NCBI RefSeq assembly: GCF_003667275.1
Contig: NZ_RCNV01000003.1
Span: forward strand, 1-64,000
DNA: 64,000 nt
Reading direction: 5' to 3'
DNA from: Mesonia aquimarina
GTDB taxonomy: Bacteria > Bacteroidota > Bacteroidia > Flavobacteriales > Flavobacteriaceae
Part shown: positions 34,768 to 44,825 of the stretch, one piece after another
Layout: each line of letters begins with the position of its first letter
Position numbering within the stretch: the first letter of the stretch is position 1
Position numbers and translations under genes: made by a program
The notes under the pieces: generated by a model
Database searches by the model: none
Told to the model about the DNA's origin: nothing
What the model saw: only the letters and a program-made list of their open reading frames with translations

Positions 34768-37629
34768 ATGAATTGGAAGTTTTTATTACTACTTCTTTTT
34801 ACTCCACTTTTGAGTAATGCGCAAGGCGAAGCAAACAATTGGTATTTTGGTAGTGGAGCGGGGGTTACTTTTAACACTTCACCTCCTTCCGCGCTAACTG
34901 ATGGCCAATTAAATACTTCAGAAGGATGCTCAGTTATGTCAGATGCCAGTGGGAATCTATTATTCTATACCGATGGAAGAACGATTTGGAATAAAAACCA
35001 TCAAATAATGAGCAATGCTGATTATTTTGCTGGCAATGGGCTTTTAGGAGATCCCTCTAGTACCTCTAGCGGATTAATTGTACCACACCCCAGTAATCCT
35101 GACTTATTTTATGTTTTTACTGTAGATGAACCTCATCACGATAATGCTTCAAGCTATCCAAATCAAGGTCCCGGTACAGCTAATGGGGAATATTCTGATG
35201 TTCCGGGTAGCAGTGTCCCTCAAGATGATGATGGTTATAATAATGGATTAAACTATTCAATTGTAGATATGTCTTTGGAAGGAGGATTGGGAAATGTAAT
35301 TCCTTCAGAAAAAAATATGCCTTTAATTACGTATTCTTCTTTTGATAGTGAAGAAATAAAGTTTAAGTGTTCAGAAAAAATAACGGCTGTAAAAAGTAAT
35401 GATTGTAGTTCTATTTGGATTATCACCCACTTTACTGACTCTTTTTATGCTTTTAAAATTGATGACAATGGTCTTAATACAAACCCTGTTATCTCGCAGA
35501 CTGGACCTAACATTAGTGTTGATTCTTACAGAAGATCTGCAATAGGATATATGAAAGCTTCTACTAATGGAGAGAAAATTTTAATAGCACACAATACCAA
35601 ATCTTACAATCCTGATACTGGTGAAAATGCTGAAAATGGAGGAGTTTATTTAGCAGATTTTAATGATATCACGGGAATCATTTCAAACCATATCACTTTA
35701 ATCAATAATGTTTCTGCTTATGGAGTTGAGTTCTCTTTACAAACCAAGAAAGCTTATGCTACATTAAAAGAAAATTCTTACACTAAAATATATCAGTGGG
35801 ATTTAGAAAGTAACAATATAGCAAATTCACTGAGCCCAGTAAATTTATTAAACACAAATGAAGTAGAAGAAGCTACAGCATTACAATTAGCTCCGAATGG
35901 AAAAATTTATCACGCTGATATTGGTAGGGCAATGTTAAATGTGATAAATAATCCAGAAGCTAATGCCGCTAATGTAAATTATGGAACTACTGTTACTAAT
36001 GGAGCAATAAACCTGCAGGGAAGAAACGCAAATTTTGGACTCCCACCTTTTATACAATCTACATTTACTTCTAAAATCAACATTATAAATAATTCAGAAG
36101 AAATAGTTACCAAATTAAGTTTATGCGAAGATGAAGCAATTACGCTTGAGTACGATCAAATTAGTGGAGCAAGTTACTCTTGGAAAAACAATGGTACTAA
36201 TATAAATAATACAACAAACTCATTACAGGTAATCGCTCCTAACACAGCAAATTTACCTGTTACGGAAAATTATACGTTAACCGTTGATTTAAATGATGGA
36301 TCTTGCCCATTAATAGGAACAGCCGAAATTACGTTTTATTCGTATCCAAAAGCAGAAGATTTTACACTCAGTCAATGTGCTATTGAAGGGGTTGAAGAAT
36401 CATCTTTCTTTAACTTAAAAGATGCTAATGAAGCTATCACTAACACTGGAGAAAATATAGAAATAAGTTACTACCGCTCACAGGAAGAAGCAATGCAGGC
36501 TGTTAACTCGATTGATAATCCAGAAACTTTTGAAAGTAATGCAAATCCTCAAGTTTTAACCGTAAGAGTGACAAATACACAATCTGACTGTACCTCTTTT
36601 GTTTCATTAACATTGATTACCAGAGAAAGTGATTTAAGCACACAAAATTTAGCTATTTGTGCAACTGATAATAATGAATTTACAATCTTTGATTTAAATC
36701 AAATAACAGCTATTTTTAAAGAAAATAATCCAAACTTTGAAGTAGCTTATTATTTAAATGAAATAGATAGTTTTCTAGAACAAAATGAAATCGAAAATAT
36801 AAGTAATTTTGAAAACACTTCTCCAATTGAACAAACTATTTATGCTCGTGTAGAAAATGATAATTCTTGTGTTGGAATTGCTCCTGTAAATTTAGAAGTT
36901 CTTCCTTTGGTAAATATTGGTGAAGATAAAACAATTACCTATTGCTTAGAAAATTTACCTAATTCAATAAAAATTAACTCAGGGATACCTGATGCTGAAA
37001 AAAATAATTACACTTATTTTTGGGAACCTTCAGAAAAAACTACTGAAACAATAGAAACCAACGAAATTATTACGCATAAAGTCACGGCTACTAATAAAAA
37101 TACCGGTTGCTCTGCAACCAGAACTATAGAAATAATTCCATCTAACAAAGCTGATTTTAAAGTAATTATTGATGACTTTAAAAGTAACAATTCCATTCGA
37201 ATAAGTTTATCAGAAGAAAGCAAAGGAGATTATGAATTTTCTTTAGACAACCAGTTTTCCGGTTATCAAGACAGTAATTTTTTTCAGAATATCACTCCTG
37301 GCACACATACAGTATACGTTAGAGATAAAAATGGATGCGGTATTAGTGCTAAAAATATTGTGATTTTGGGAGTTAGAAAGTTTTTTACTCCAAACAATGA
37401 CGGCTATAATGACTATTGGAATATCATAGGAAAAGACTTTAAAAATATTTCAGAAATCAAGGTGACTATCTTTGATAGATTTGGTAAATTACTGAATACT
37501 TTTAATGGTAATCACCGTGGCTGGGATGGAACTTATAATGGAAAACCACTACCCTCGAATGATTACTGGTACACCGTAAAATTAAAAAACGGTAAAACTG
37601 TAAAAGGAAATTTTACATTAAAGCGATAA
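34768..37629 (+). CDS. T9SS type B sorting domain-containing surface protein
   Basis: The 953-residue secreted protein has a signal peptide ending LLSNAQG. Residues about 20-430 form a beta-propeller-like region seen in flavobacterial surface proteins (NNWYFGSGAGVTFN, LLFYTDGRTIWNKNHQ, LQLAPNGKIYHADIG). Ig/SprB-like modules follow. The C-terminal gliding-motility-associated (type B) domain has RKFFTPNNDGYNDYWNI, VTIFDRFGKLL, GWDGTYNGKPLPSNDYWY and the final FTLKR. It is exported through the Sec and T9SS routes and anchored at the surface. Ligand is unknown. A hairpin with a T run follows the stop codon. Confidence 0.92.
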   Translation: MNWKFLLLLLFTPLLSNAQGEANNWYFGSGAGVTFNTSPPSALTDGQLNTSEGCSVMSDASGNLLFYTDGRTIWNKNHQIMSNADYFAGNGLLGDPSSTSSGLIVPHPSNPDLFYVFTVDEPHHDNASSYPNQGPGTANGEYSDVPGSSVPQDDDGYNNGLNYSIVDMSLEGGLGNVIPSEKNMPLITYSSFDSEEIKFKCSEKITAVKSNDCSSIWIITHFTDSFYAFKIDDNGLNTNPVISQTGPNISVDSYRRSAIGYMKASTNGEKILIAHNTKSYNPDTGENAENGGVYLADFNDITGIISNHITLINNVSAYGVEFSLQTKKAYATLKENSYTKIYQWDLESNNIANSLSPVNLLNTNEVEEATALQLAPNGKIYHADIGRAMLNVINNPEANAANVNYGTTVTNGAINLQGRNANFGLPPFIQSTFTSKINIINNSEEIVTKLSLCEDEAITLEYDQISGASYSWKNNGTNINNTTNSLQVIAPNTANLPVTENYTLTVDLNDGSCPLIGTAEITFYSYPKAEDFTLSQCAIEGVEESSFFNLKDANEAITNTGENIEISYYRSQEEAMQAVNSIDNPETFESNANPQVLTVRVTNTQSDCTSFVSLTLITRESDLSTQNLAICATDNNEFTIFDLNQITAIFKENNPNFEVAYYLNEIDSFLEQNEIENISNFENTSPIEQTIYARVENDNSCVGIAPVNLEVLPLVNIGEDKTITYCLENLPNSIKINSGIPDAEKNNYTYFWEPSEKTTETIETNEIITHKVTATNKNTGCSATRTIEIIPSNKADFKVIIDDFKSNNSIRISLSEESKGDYEFSLDNQFSGYQDSNFFQNITPGTHTVYVRDKNGCGISAKNIVILGVRKFFTPNNDGYNDYWNIIGKDFKNISEIKVTIFDRFGKLLNTFNGNHRGWDGTYNGKPLPSNDYWYTVKLKNGKTVKGNFTLKR

Positions 37630-37631
37630 CT

Positions 37632-37670
37632 GATAATTTTTTCTTAAATTTATGAAAATTATCCTTTTTT
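37632..37670 (+). terminator. Hairpin with T run between T9SS cargo genes
   Basis: GATAATTTT (37632-37640) pairs with AAAATTATC (37655-37663), followed by C and six T. The T run ends 2 bp before the next gene's ATG, so it terminates the upstream gene or attenuates the downstream one. Confidence 0.6.
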
Positions 37671-37672
37671 AA

Positions 37673-40072
37673 ATGAAAAAAATTTTACTCCTAATTTCCT
37701 TTTTTTGTTTTTTTCATAATTTTGGACAAGATCTCTCGCTTTACGATCAATTTAATGGTCGCTATGATTATACAGCTATAGGTAACACTTTAAACCCATC
37801 TGAAAATGGCGCTTTTGCAAATTGCGTTATCAACACACAATCAGATGCAAACTTAACTTTATCAGCCAGTCAAACCGTTGAAGCCGCTTATTTGTATTGG
37901 GCAGGAACAGGAACAGGAGATTTTCAAGTAAATCTTAACAACCAACCCCTTTCAGCTGATAGAACTTTTAATTTTACTTTAGATTCTACCAGAGATTTTT
38001 TTGCTGCCTTTAAAGACATTACAAATATAGTTACAACAACAGGAAACGGTAATTACACGTTATCAGATTTAGATTTAACAAATGTAATCAACACTAGTAA
38101 TTATTGTCAAACAGGAACTACATTTGGCGGTTGGGCAATTATTATTATATACGAAGATACGAGTTTACCTCTTAATCAAGTTAATGTTTATGATGGTCTT
38201 CAAAGCGTTTCAATCCTTAACACTTCAATAACTATCAATCTAAATAATTTAAATGTAATTGATAATCAAGGAGCTAAAATTGGTTTTCTTGCCTGGGAAG
38301 GAGATCAAGGTATATCTAATAATGAATCCTTGAGAATTAATGGAAATATTCTAAGTAATCCACCATTAAATCCAGCCGATAATGCATTTAATGGCACCAA
38401 TAGCTTTACCAATAGTAATGATCTATATAATATGGATTTAGATGTTTATGATATAGAGAATAATATAAACATAGGTGATACATCTGCTCAAATATTATTA
38501 ACATCTGGTGACGGAATAAGTAGTAGTGATTTGGTTATGGTCAATAATGTTGTTACAGTACTTAACACAGAACTCCCAGAACCTTCTCCTGAGATTGATG
38601 ATGTTTTAGTAGAATGTCAATCTAGAGAAATTGAGGTGGATTATACCATATATAATACCAATGCTACTGACTTTTTACCTGCTAATACGTTAATCAGTTT
38701 TTTTGCAAACAATCAATTATTAGGGCAAACCAATACTCAAAACGATATTCCGATTGATGGCTCTGAAAGTGGACAAATTACTTTACAAATCCCAGCTAAC
38801 ATTCCTGATAACTTTAATTTGAATATGTCAGTGAATATTGATGGAAATGGTGATCCAATTATTACAGAAATTGATCCTTCTAATAATTTTGATGATCTAC
38901 AAGTACAATTATTAGATATTTATATTGAAAATCCGCCCGAAGATTTAGAGCAATGTGATGATCTAACTAATGATGGAGTCGCTTTCTTTGATCTGACCAT
39001 TAATCAACATCTAGCCATCGGTAATCAAACCAATGTAGAGGTAAGTTTTCATCATAGTCAAACCGATGCAGAAAATAATATTGATCCAATTGATGATCCC
39101 AGCAATTACGAAAATCAAAATGTTCCAGAAGGAATCTATCTACGATTAACTTCTACTATTGATTCCGATTGTTATATTATTGAGTCCTTTATCTTGGATA
39201 TCTTCTTCACTCCTGTGGCTGAACAACCTGAGGATTTAGAAGTTTGTAATGAAAATCCAGAGGGTAAAAACGCTACATTCAATTTAACTGAAAATAACCC
39301 CATCATAATTGATAATCAACCTAATTCTTCTGTGCGATTTTACACTTCAGAAATTGATGCAGAAAACAATAAAAACAGCATTGTAAATCCAACAGATTTT
39401 CAAAACACCACAAGTCCTCAGAGAATTTATGTGCGTTTATTTAATGCAAATCATCCAGAGTGTTTTACCACAACCAGTTTTTTAATTGATGTAAAAGATG
39501 TAAATGTAAGTAGCATTGACGGTTTTTTAAATTGTGATGAAGGATTTGATCAAGCTTTTTCCGATTTAACCGAAATTGAACAACAACTAAATTTATCAGC
39601 TTCAGAAGAAATTATAGGCTTTTACACTTCCTTAGAATACGCCTTTACCAATACAAATGCTATTACAAATTCCAGTAACTATAAAAATCAACAAAACCCT
39701 CAAAAAATTTACATTCGAGTAGATGATCTTAGTTCGGACGATTGTTACCGCGTAATTAGTTTTAATCTTTCTATAGAAAATTGCCCTCCATTTATTCCGG
39801 AAGCTTTTTCTCCCAATAATGACGGAGTAAATGACACTTTTGAAATTAGTGGATTATACGACATCTTCGAAAATTTTAACCTTAAAATTTATTCTAGATA
39901 CGGAAACCTTATTTACGAAGCCAACAACACAATCCCCGCTTGGGACGGAACCAGTAATCGAGGTGTTTGGAATCAAGGAAAAGAGCTTCCCACGGGTACC
40001 TATTATTATATTTTAAATCTAAACGATCCGAATTTTAAAGTCTATAAAAGTTGGGTCTATTTGCATAGATAA
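37673..40072 (+). CDS. T9SS type B sorting domain protein, tandem paralogue A
   Basis: The 799-residue protein has a signal peptide (LLLISFFCFFHNFGQ). The N-terminal domain begins LSLYDQFNGRYDYTAIGN and includes AAYLYWAGTGTGDFQVNLN. A CARDB-like module follows (EIDDVLVECQSREIEVDYTI), then three modules of about 85 residues with Y-x-x-Q-x-x-x-(E/Q)-x-I-Y-(L/V)-R signatures. The type B domain has EAFSPNNDGVNDTFEI and ends VYLHR. From 39011 to the stop codon the DNA appears identical to paralogue B, while the N-terminal half is clearly diverged. Likely a surface protein; no ligand can be inferred. Confidence 0.92.
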   Translation: MKKILLLISFFCFFHNFGQDLSLYDQFNGRYDYTAIGNTLNPSENGAFANCVINTQSDANLTLSASQTVEAAYLYWAGTGTGDFQVNLNNQPLSADRTFNFTLDSTRDFFAAFKDITNIVTTTGNGNYTLSDLDLTNVINTSNYCQTGTTFGGWAIIIIYEDTSLPLNQVNVYDGLQSVSILNTSITINLNNLNVIDNQGAKIGFLAWEGDQGISNNESLRINGNILSNPPLNPADNAFNGTNSFTNSNDLYNMDLDVYDIENNINIGDTSAQILLTSGDGISSSDLVMVNNVVTVLNTELPEPSPEIDDVLVECQSREIEVDYTIYNTNATDFLPANTLISFFANNQLLGQTNTQNDIPIDGSESGQITLQIPANIPDNFNLNMSVNIDGNGDPIITEIDPSNNFDDLQVQLLDIYIENPPEDLEQCDDLTNDGVAFFDLTINQHLAIGNQTNVEVSFHHSQTDAENNIDPIDDPSNYENQNVPEGIYLRLTSTIDSDCYIIESFILDIFFTPVAEQPEDLEVCNENPEGKNATFNLTENNPIIIDNQPNSSVRFYTSEIDAENNKNSIVNPTDFQNTTSPQRIYVRLFNANHPECFTTTSFLIDVKDVNVSSIDGFLNCDEGFDQAFSDLTEIEQQLNLSASEEIIGFYTSLEYAFTNTNAITNSSNYKNQQNPQKIYIRVDDLSSDDCYRVISFNLSIENCPPFIPEAFSPNNDGVNDTFEISGLYDIFENFNLKIYSRYGNLIYEANNTIPAWDGTSNRGVWNQGKELPTGTYYYILNLNDPNFKVYKSWVYLHR
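39011..40070 (+). repeat. Near-identical 1,060-bp block, copy A
   Basis: By eye this block matches 41585-42644 base for base at a constant offset of 2,574 bp, with no indels and no synonymous changes seen. Identity stops at the stop codon (TAA here, TAG in copy B). Confidence 0.9.
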
Positions 40073-40237
40073 ATCTGAAAAATTCAATTAGTAAACTAAC
40101 TTAGAGTATTACTACTTTTTGCGATACCAATAAAATTTATTTTTCTATTATCTGTAAAAGCCTTATATCTTTTCTTTAAACTTAAATGTTGTGAAAATTT
40201 TCTTAACTTTAAAAAGATAATTTTTCAATATGATTGA

Positions 40238-42646
40238 ATGAAAAGATTTATACTTACATTTTTTTTATTACTCCTTTCTTTAAATTACCTATATAGCCAA
40301 GATGATCAAGAACTTTCTCTTTATAATCAGTTTAATGGAAATTATGATTATACTGCTATTGGAAACACAATGAATACCGCTGAAAATGAAACTAGTTCAG
40401 TTTGTGAAATACAAACCCAAAATTCAGCAAATTTAAACTTATCAGCTAACCAAAATATTACTGCTGCATATCTTTATTGGGCAGGGTCAGGAGAAGGAGA
40501 TTTAAGTGTAAATTTAAATGATCAAGAAATTGAAGCTGAAAGAACATTTTTATATTATTTATCCATTACAAAAAGTTATTTTGCCGCTTTTGCTGATGTG
40601 ACTGATCTTGTTACAGCAAACGGAAATGGAGAATATACACTTTCAGAATTTGATTTAACAGAAGTTATCACTACTGGTTATTGTGCAGGAGGAATTAATT
40701 TTGGCGGTTGGACAATAATTGTAGTTTATGAAGACAACTCTCTACCTTTAAATCAAGTAAATATTTATGACGGCTTTGAGTTGGTTCATTCAGGCAATAC
40801 ATCAGTAACTATTGATTTAGAAAACTTAAACGTAATTGATAACGAAGGAGCTAAAATTGGTTTTCTTGCTTGGGAAGGCGATAGTTCTTTAAATGTAGAT
40901 GAAACACTTACCATCAACGGAAATGTCCTTAGTAACTCTATAAACCCTCCTAATAATGCTTTTAACGGAACTAACACCTTCACTAATAGTACTGATTTCT
41001 ATAATATGGATTTAGATGTATATGACATTGAAGATTATATTTCACCTGGTGATAATTCCGCACAAATAATTTTAAATTCTGGTGATGGAGAACAAACAAG
41101 TGATATTGTTGCTATAAATAATATAGTGACAGTCTTAAATAGTCAATTACCAAATCCAAGCCCAGAAATTGATGATGTTTTAGTTGAATGTAATTCTAGA
41201 GAAATTGAGGTAGATTATACTATTTATAACACCAATGCGACTGACTTTTTACCTGCTAATACCTTAATCAGTTTTTTTGCAAATAATCAACTGATAGGCC
41301 AAACCAACACTCAAAACGACATTCCGATTGATGGTTCTGAAAACGGACAAATCACCCTACAAATTCCTGCTAATATTCCCGATAACTTTAACTTGAATAT
41401 GTCGGTGAATATTGATGGAAATGGTGATCCGATTATTACGGAAATTAATCCTTCTAATAATTTTGATGATCTACAAGTACAATTATTAGATATTTATATT
41501 GAAAATCCGCCCGAAGATATAGAACAATGTGATGATCTAACTAATGATGGAGTCGCTTTCTTTGATCTGACCGTTAATGAAAATCTAGCCATCGGTAATC
41601 AAACCAATGTAGAGGTAAGTTTTCATCATAGTCAAACCGATGCAGAAAATAATATTGATCCAATTGATGATCCCAGCAATTACGAAAATCAAAATGTTCC
41701 AGAAGGAATCTATCTACGATTAACTTCTACTATTGATTCCGATTGTTATATTATTGAGTCCTTTATCTTGGATATCTTCTTCACTCCTGTGGCTGAACAA
41801 CCTGAGGATTTAGAAGTTTGTAATGAAAATCCAGAGGGTAAAAACGCTACATTCAATTTAACTGAAAATAACCCCATCATAATTGATAATCAACCTAATT
41901 CTTCTGTGCGATTTTACACTTCAGAAATTGATGCAGAAAACAATAAAAACAGCATTGTAAATCCAACAGATTTTCAAAACACCACAAGTCCTCAGAGAAT
42001 TTATGTGCGTTTATTTAATGCAAATCATCCAGAGTGTTTTACCACAACCAGTTTTTTAATTGATGTAAAAGATGTAAATGTAAGTAGCATTGACGGTTTT
42101 TTAAATTGTGATGAAGGATTTGATCAAGCTTTTTCCGATTTAACCGAAATTGAACAACAACTAAATTTATCAGCTTCAGAAGAAATTATAGGCTTTTACA
42201 CTTCCTTAGAATACGCCTTTACCAATACAAATGCTATTACAAATTCCAGTAACTATAAAAATCAACAAAACCCTCAAAAAATTTACATTCGAGTAGATGA
42301 TCTTAGTTCGGACGATTGTTACCGCGTAATTAGTTTTAATCTTTCTATAGAAAATTGCCCTCCATTTATTCCGGAAGCTTTTTCTCCCAATAATGACGGA
42401 GTAAATGACACTTTTGAAATTAGTGGATTATACGACATCTTCGAAAATTTTAACCTTAAAATTTATTCTAGATACGGAAACCTTATTTACGAAGCCAACA
42501 ACACAATCCCCGCTTGGGACGGAACCAGTAATCGAGGTGTTTGGAATCAAGGAAAAGAGCTTCCCACGGGTACCTATTATTATATTTTAAATCTAAACGA
42601 TCCGAATTTTAAAGTCTATAAAAGTTGGGTCTATTTGCATAGATAG
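40238..42646 (+). CDS. T9SS type B sorting domain protein, tandem paralogue B
   Basis: The 802-residue paralogue of the preceding gene has the same plan: signal peptide ending LNYLYSQ, N-terminal LSLYNQFNGNYDYTAIGN, AAYLYWAGSGEGDLSVNLN, the CARDB-like module, three repeats and a type B T9SS domain. Protein identity with paralogue A is moderate in the first 300 residues, high over the next 100, and complete from LAIGNQTNVEVSF to the end. It is separated from A by 165 bp with no terminator-like hairpin seen. The shared end suggests recent gene conversion or a recent partial duplication. Confidence 0.92.
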   Translation: MKRFILTFFLLLLSLNYLYSQDDQELSLYNQFNGNYDYTAIGNTMNTAENETSSVCEIQTQNSANLNLSANQNITAAYLYWAGSGEGDLSVNLNDQEIEAERTFLYYLSITKSYFAAFADVTDLVTANGNGEYTLSEFDLTEVITTGYCAGGINFGGWTIIVVYEDNSLPLNQVNIYDGFELVHSGNTSVTIDLENLNVIDNEGAKIGFLAWEGDSSLNVDETLTINGNVLSNSINPPNNAFNGTNTFTNSTDFYNMDLDVYDIEDYISPGDNSAQIILNSGDGEQTSDIVAINNIVTVLNSQLPNPSPEIDDVLVECNSREIEVDYTIYNTNATDFLPANTLISFFANNQLIGQTNTQNDIPIDGSENGQITLQIPANIPDNFNLNMSVNIDGNGDPIITEINPSNNFDDLQVQLLDIYIENPPEDIEQCDDLTNDGVAFFDLTVNENLAIGNQTNVEVSFHHSQTDAENNIDPIDDPSNYENQNVPEGIYLRLTSTIDSDCYIIESFILDIFFTPVAEQPEDLEVCNENPEGKNATFNLTENNPIIIDNQPNSSVRFYTSEIDAENNKNSIVNPTDFQNTTSPQRIYVRLFNANHPECFTTTSFLIDVKDVNVSSIDGFLNCDEGFDQAFSDLTEIEQQLNLSASEEIIGFYTSLEYAFTNTNAITNSSNYKNQQNPQKIYIRVDDLSSDDCYRVISFNLSIENCPPFIPEAFSPNNDGVNDTFEISGLYDIFENFNLKIYSRYGNLIYEANNTIPAWDGTSNRGVWNQGKELPTGTYYYILNLNDPNFKVYKSWVYLHR
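41585..42644 (+). repeat. Near-identical 1,060-bp block, copy B
   Basis: This is the partner of 39011-40070. Differences reappear upstream at CCGTTAATGAAAAT against CCATTAATCAACAT, and downstream directly after the stop codon. Confidence 0.9.
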
Positions 42647-42766
42647 ATTTTAAGTAATTTACTCAAGATAATTTAAGGGACATTTTACATAATTATACTG
42701 GGAATTCTGTAATTTTAAAACTTGAAAAACAGTTTTTTATAACTGTAAATCAAAGAAAGAAATTGC

Positions 42767-44773
42767 ATGAAATTTTCAATAAACTCTTCATTTAAACCAA
42801 CTGGCGACCAACCGGAAGCAATTAGACAATTGGTTGAAGGAATTACTACCGAAGAAAAACACCAAACTTTATTGGGTGTTACGGGATCAGGAAAAACTTT
42901 TACAATGGCTAATGTTATTGAAAAAGTTGAACGACCGACTTTAGTTTTAGCTCATAATAAAACCTTAGCGGCACAATTATACAACGAGTTTAAAACATTC
43001 TTTCCTGATAATGCTGTAGAATATTTTGTTTCTTACTACGATTATTATCAGCCCGAAGCTTATATTCCTACTTCAGGAACATACATTGAAAAAGATTTAT
43101 CTATTAATGATGAAATTGAAAAGCTTCGGCTTAGCACTACCTCTTCTCTACTCTCTGGACGTCGTGATATTATTGTGGTTGCTTCAGTGAGTTGCTTATA
43201 CGGAATTGGAAACCCGGTAGAGTTTCAAAAAAATGTTATTTCAATTAAACGTGATCAAGAAATTTCACGAACAAAGTTACTACAACGCTTAGTACAAAGT
43301 TTATATTCAAGAACAGAAGCTGAGTTTCATCACGGTAATTTCAGAATAAAAGGTGATACGGTAGATGTTTTTCCGGGTTATGCAGATGATGCTTTCAGAA
43401 TTCATTTTTTTGGTGATGAAATTGAAGAAATCGAAGCTTTTGATCCGCAAACTAATGAAGTTTTAGAAAAATACGATCGTCTAAATATTTACCCCGCAAA
43501 CATGTTTGTTACATCTCCAGATGTATTGAATAATGCTATTGACCAAATTACATTAGATTTAGGAAAACAGATAAATTATTTTAAGGATATTGCTAAACCT
43601 TTAGAAGCAAAACGTCTTGAAGAACGAACCAATTTTGATCTTGAAATGATTAAAGAATTAGGCTATTGTTCTGGAATAGAAAATTATTCGCGTTACTTAG
43701 ATGGTAGAAAACCCGGGAGTCGACCTTTCTGTTTGCTTGATTATTTTCCAGATGATTTTTTAATGATTGTTGATGAAAGTCATGTAACTATTCCACAAGT
43801 TGGCGCAATGTATGGAGGCGACCGTTCTCGAAAGGAAAACTTGGTAGAATATGGATTTAGACTTCCTGCCGCAATGGACAACCGCCCATTAAAGTTTGAA
43901 GAATTTGAAACGCTGCAAAACCAAGTAGTTTATGTAAGCGCAACACCAGCAGATTACGAACTTCAGCAAAGTGGTGGTGTTTATGTAGAGCAAGTTATTA
44001 GACCAACAGGATTGTTAGATCCGGTAATTGAGGTGAGACCAAGTTTAAATCAAATAGATGATTTAATTGAAGAAATTCAAGTGCGAGTAGAAAAAGATCA
44101 GCGAACTTTGGTTACTACGTTAACCAAAAGAATGGCGGAAGAACTCACCAAATATTTAAGCAGAATAGATATTCGTTGCCGCTATATTCATAGCGATATT
44201 GATACTTTGGAGCGCGTTGAAATTATGCAAGATTTACGTCGCGGATTATTTGATGTTTTAGTAGGTGTAAATTTATTACGTGAAGGTTTAGATTTACCTG
44301 AAGTTTCTTTGGTAGCAATTTTAGATGCCGATAAAGAAGGATTTCTAAGAAGCAATCGTTCGCTTACGCAAACTATTGGAAGAGCTGCACGACATCTAGA
44401 AGGAAAAGCGATTATGTATGCTGATAAAATTACAAATAGCATGCAAAAGACAATTGATGAAACCGAATATAGACGTGAAAAGCAAATTGCTTATAATAAG
44501 AAACATAATATAACGCCAACTGCTTTAAATAAATCTTTAGATAATACACTCGCCGGAAAAAAACCGGAACCTTATACTTTTGAAGCAGCTCCAAGTCTAC
44601 AAGCTGCTGAAGACGAAGTTACTTATTATAACGAAAATCAACTAGAAGATAGAATTCGAGAAATACGGAAACAGATGGAAAAAGCTGCTAAAGATCTTGA
44701 TTTTATGGCGGCTGCAAAATTTAGAGATGAATTAAAAATGCTTCAAGAAAAACTGAAGGAGAAAAAAGTATAA
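42767..44773 (+). CDS. uvrB: UvrABC system protein B
   Basis: The 668-residue helicase-like subunit loads onto DNA damage in nucleotide excision repair. Walker A is GVTGSGKTFT (37-46). The damage-probing beta-hairpin region has SYYDYYQPEAYIP. Helicase motifs include DESHVTIPQVGAMYGGDRSRK, YVSATPADYEL, and GLDLPEVSLVAILDADKEGF with TQTIGRAARH. The C-terminal UVR domain (AAAKFRDELKMLQEKL) binds UvrC. Length is normal. It is followed by a strong bidirectional terminator. Confidence 0.98.
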   Translation: MKFSINSSFKPTGDQPEAIRQLVEGITTEEKHQTLLGVTGSGKTFTMANVIEKVERPTLVLAHNKTLAAQLYNEFKTFFPDNAVEYFVSYYDYYQPEAYIPTSGTYIEKDLSINDEIEKLRLSTTSSLLSGRRDIIVVASVSCLYGIGNPVEFQKNVISIKRDQEISRTKLLQRLVQSLYSRTEAEFHHGNFRIKGDTVDVFPGYADDAFRIHFFGDEIEEIEAFDPQTNEVLEKYDRLNIYPANMFVTSPDVLNNAIDQITLDLGKQINYFKDIAKPLEAKRLEERTNFDLEMIKELGYCSGIENYSRYLDGRKPGSRPFCLLDYFPDDFLMIVDESHVTIPQVGAMYGGDRSRKENLVEYGFRLPAAMDNRPLKFEEFETLQNQVVYVSATPADYELQQSGGVYVEQVIRPTGLLDPVIEVRPSLNQIDDLIEEIQVRVEKDQRTLVTTLTKRMAEELTKYLSRIDIRCRYIHSDIDTLERVEIMQDLRRGLFDVLVGVNLLREGLDLPEVSLVAILDADKEGFLRSNRSLTQTIGRAARHLEGKAIMYADKITNSMQKTIDETEYRREKQIAYNKKHNITPTALNKSLDNTLAGKKPEPYTFEAAPSLQAAEDEVTYYNENQLEDRIREIRKQMEKAAKDLDFMAAAKFRDELKMLQEKLKEKKV

Positions 44774-44776
44774 AAA

Positions 44777-44804
44777 TAGCCCGAAAAAATCGGGCTACTT
44801 TTTT
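44777..44804. terminator. Bidirectional terminator between uvrB and hsp20
   Basis: TAGCCCGA (44777-44784) and TCGGGCTA (44790-44797) form a GC-rich stem with T-rich flanks on both strands, between convergent genes. Confidence 0.9.
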
Positions 44805-44825
44805 AACTAATCAAATTTAATTCAC

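Noticed and set aside
39831-42590. Two identical 61-residue open frames inside the T9SS paralogues
   Set aside because: They are out-of-frame shadows of the identical block.
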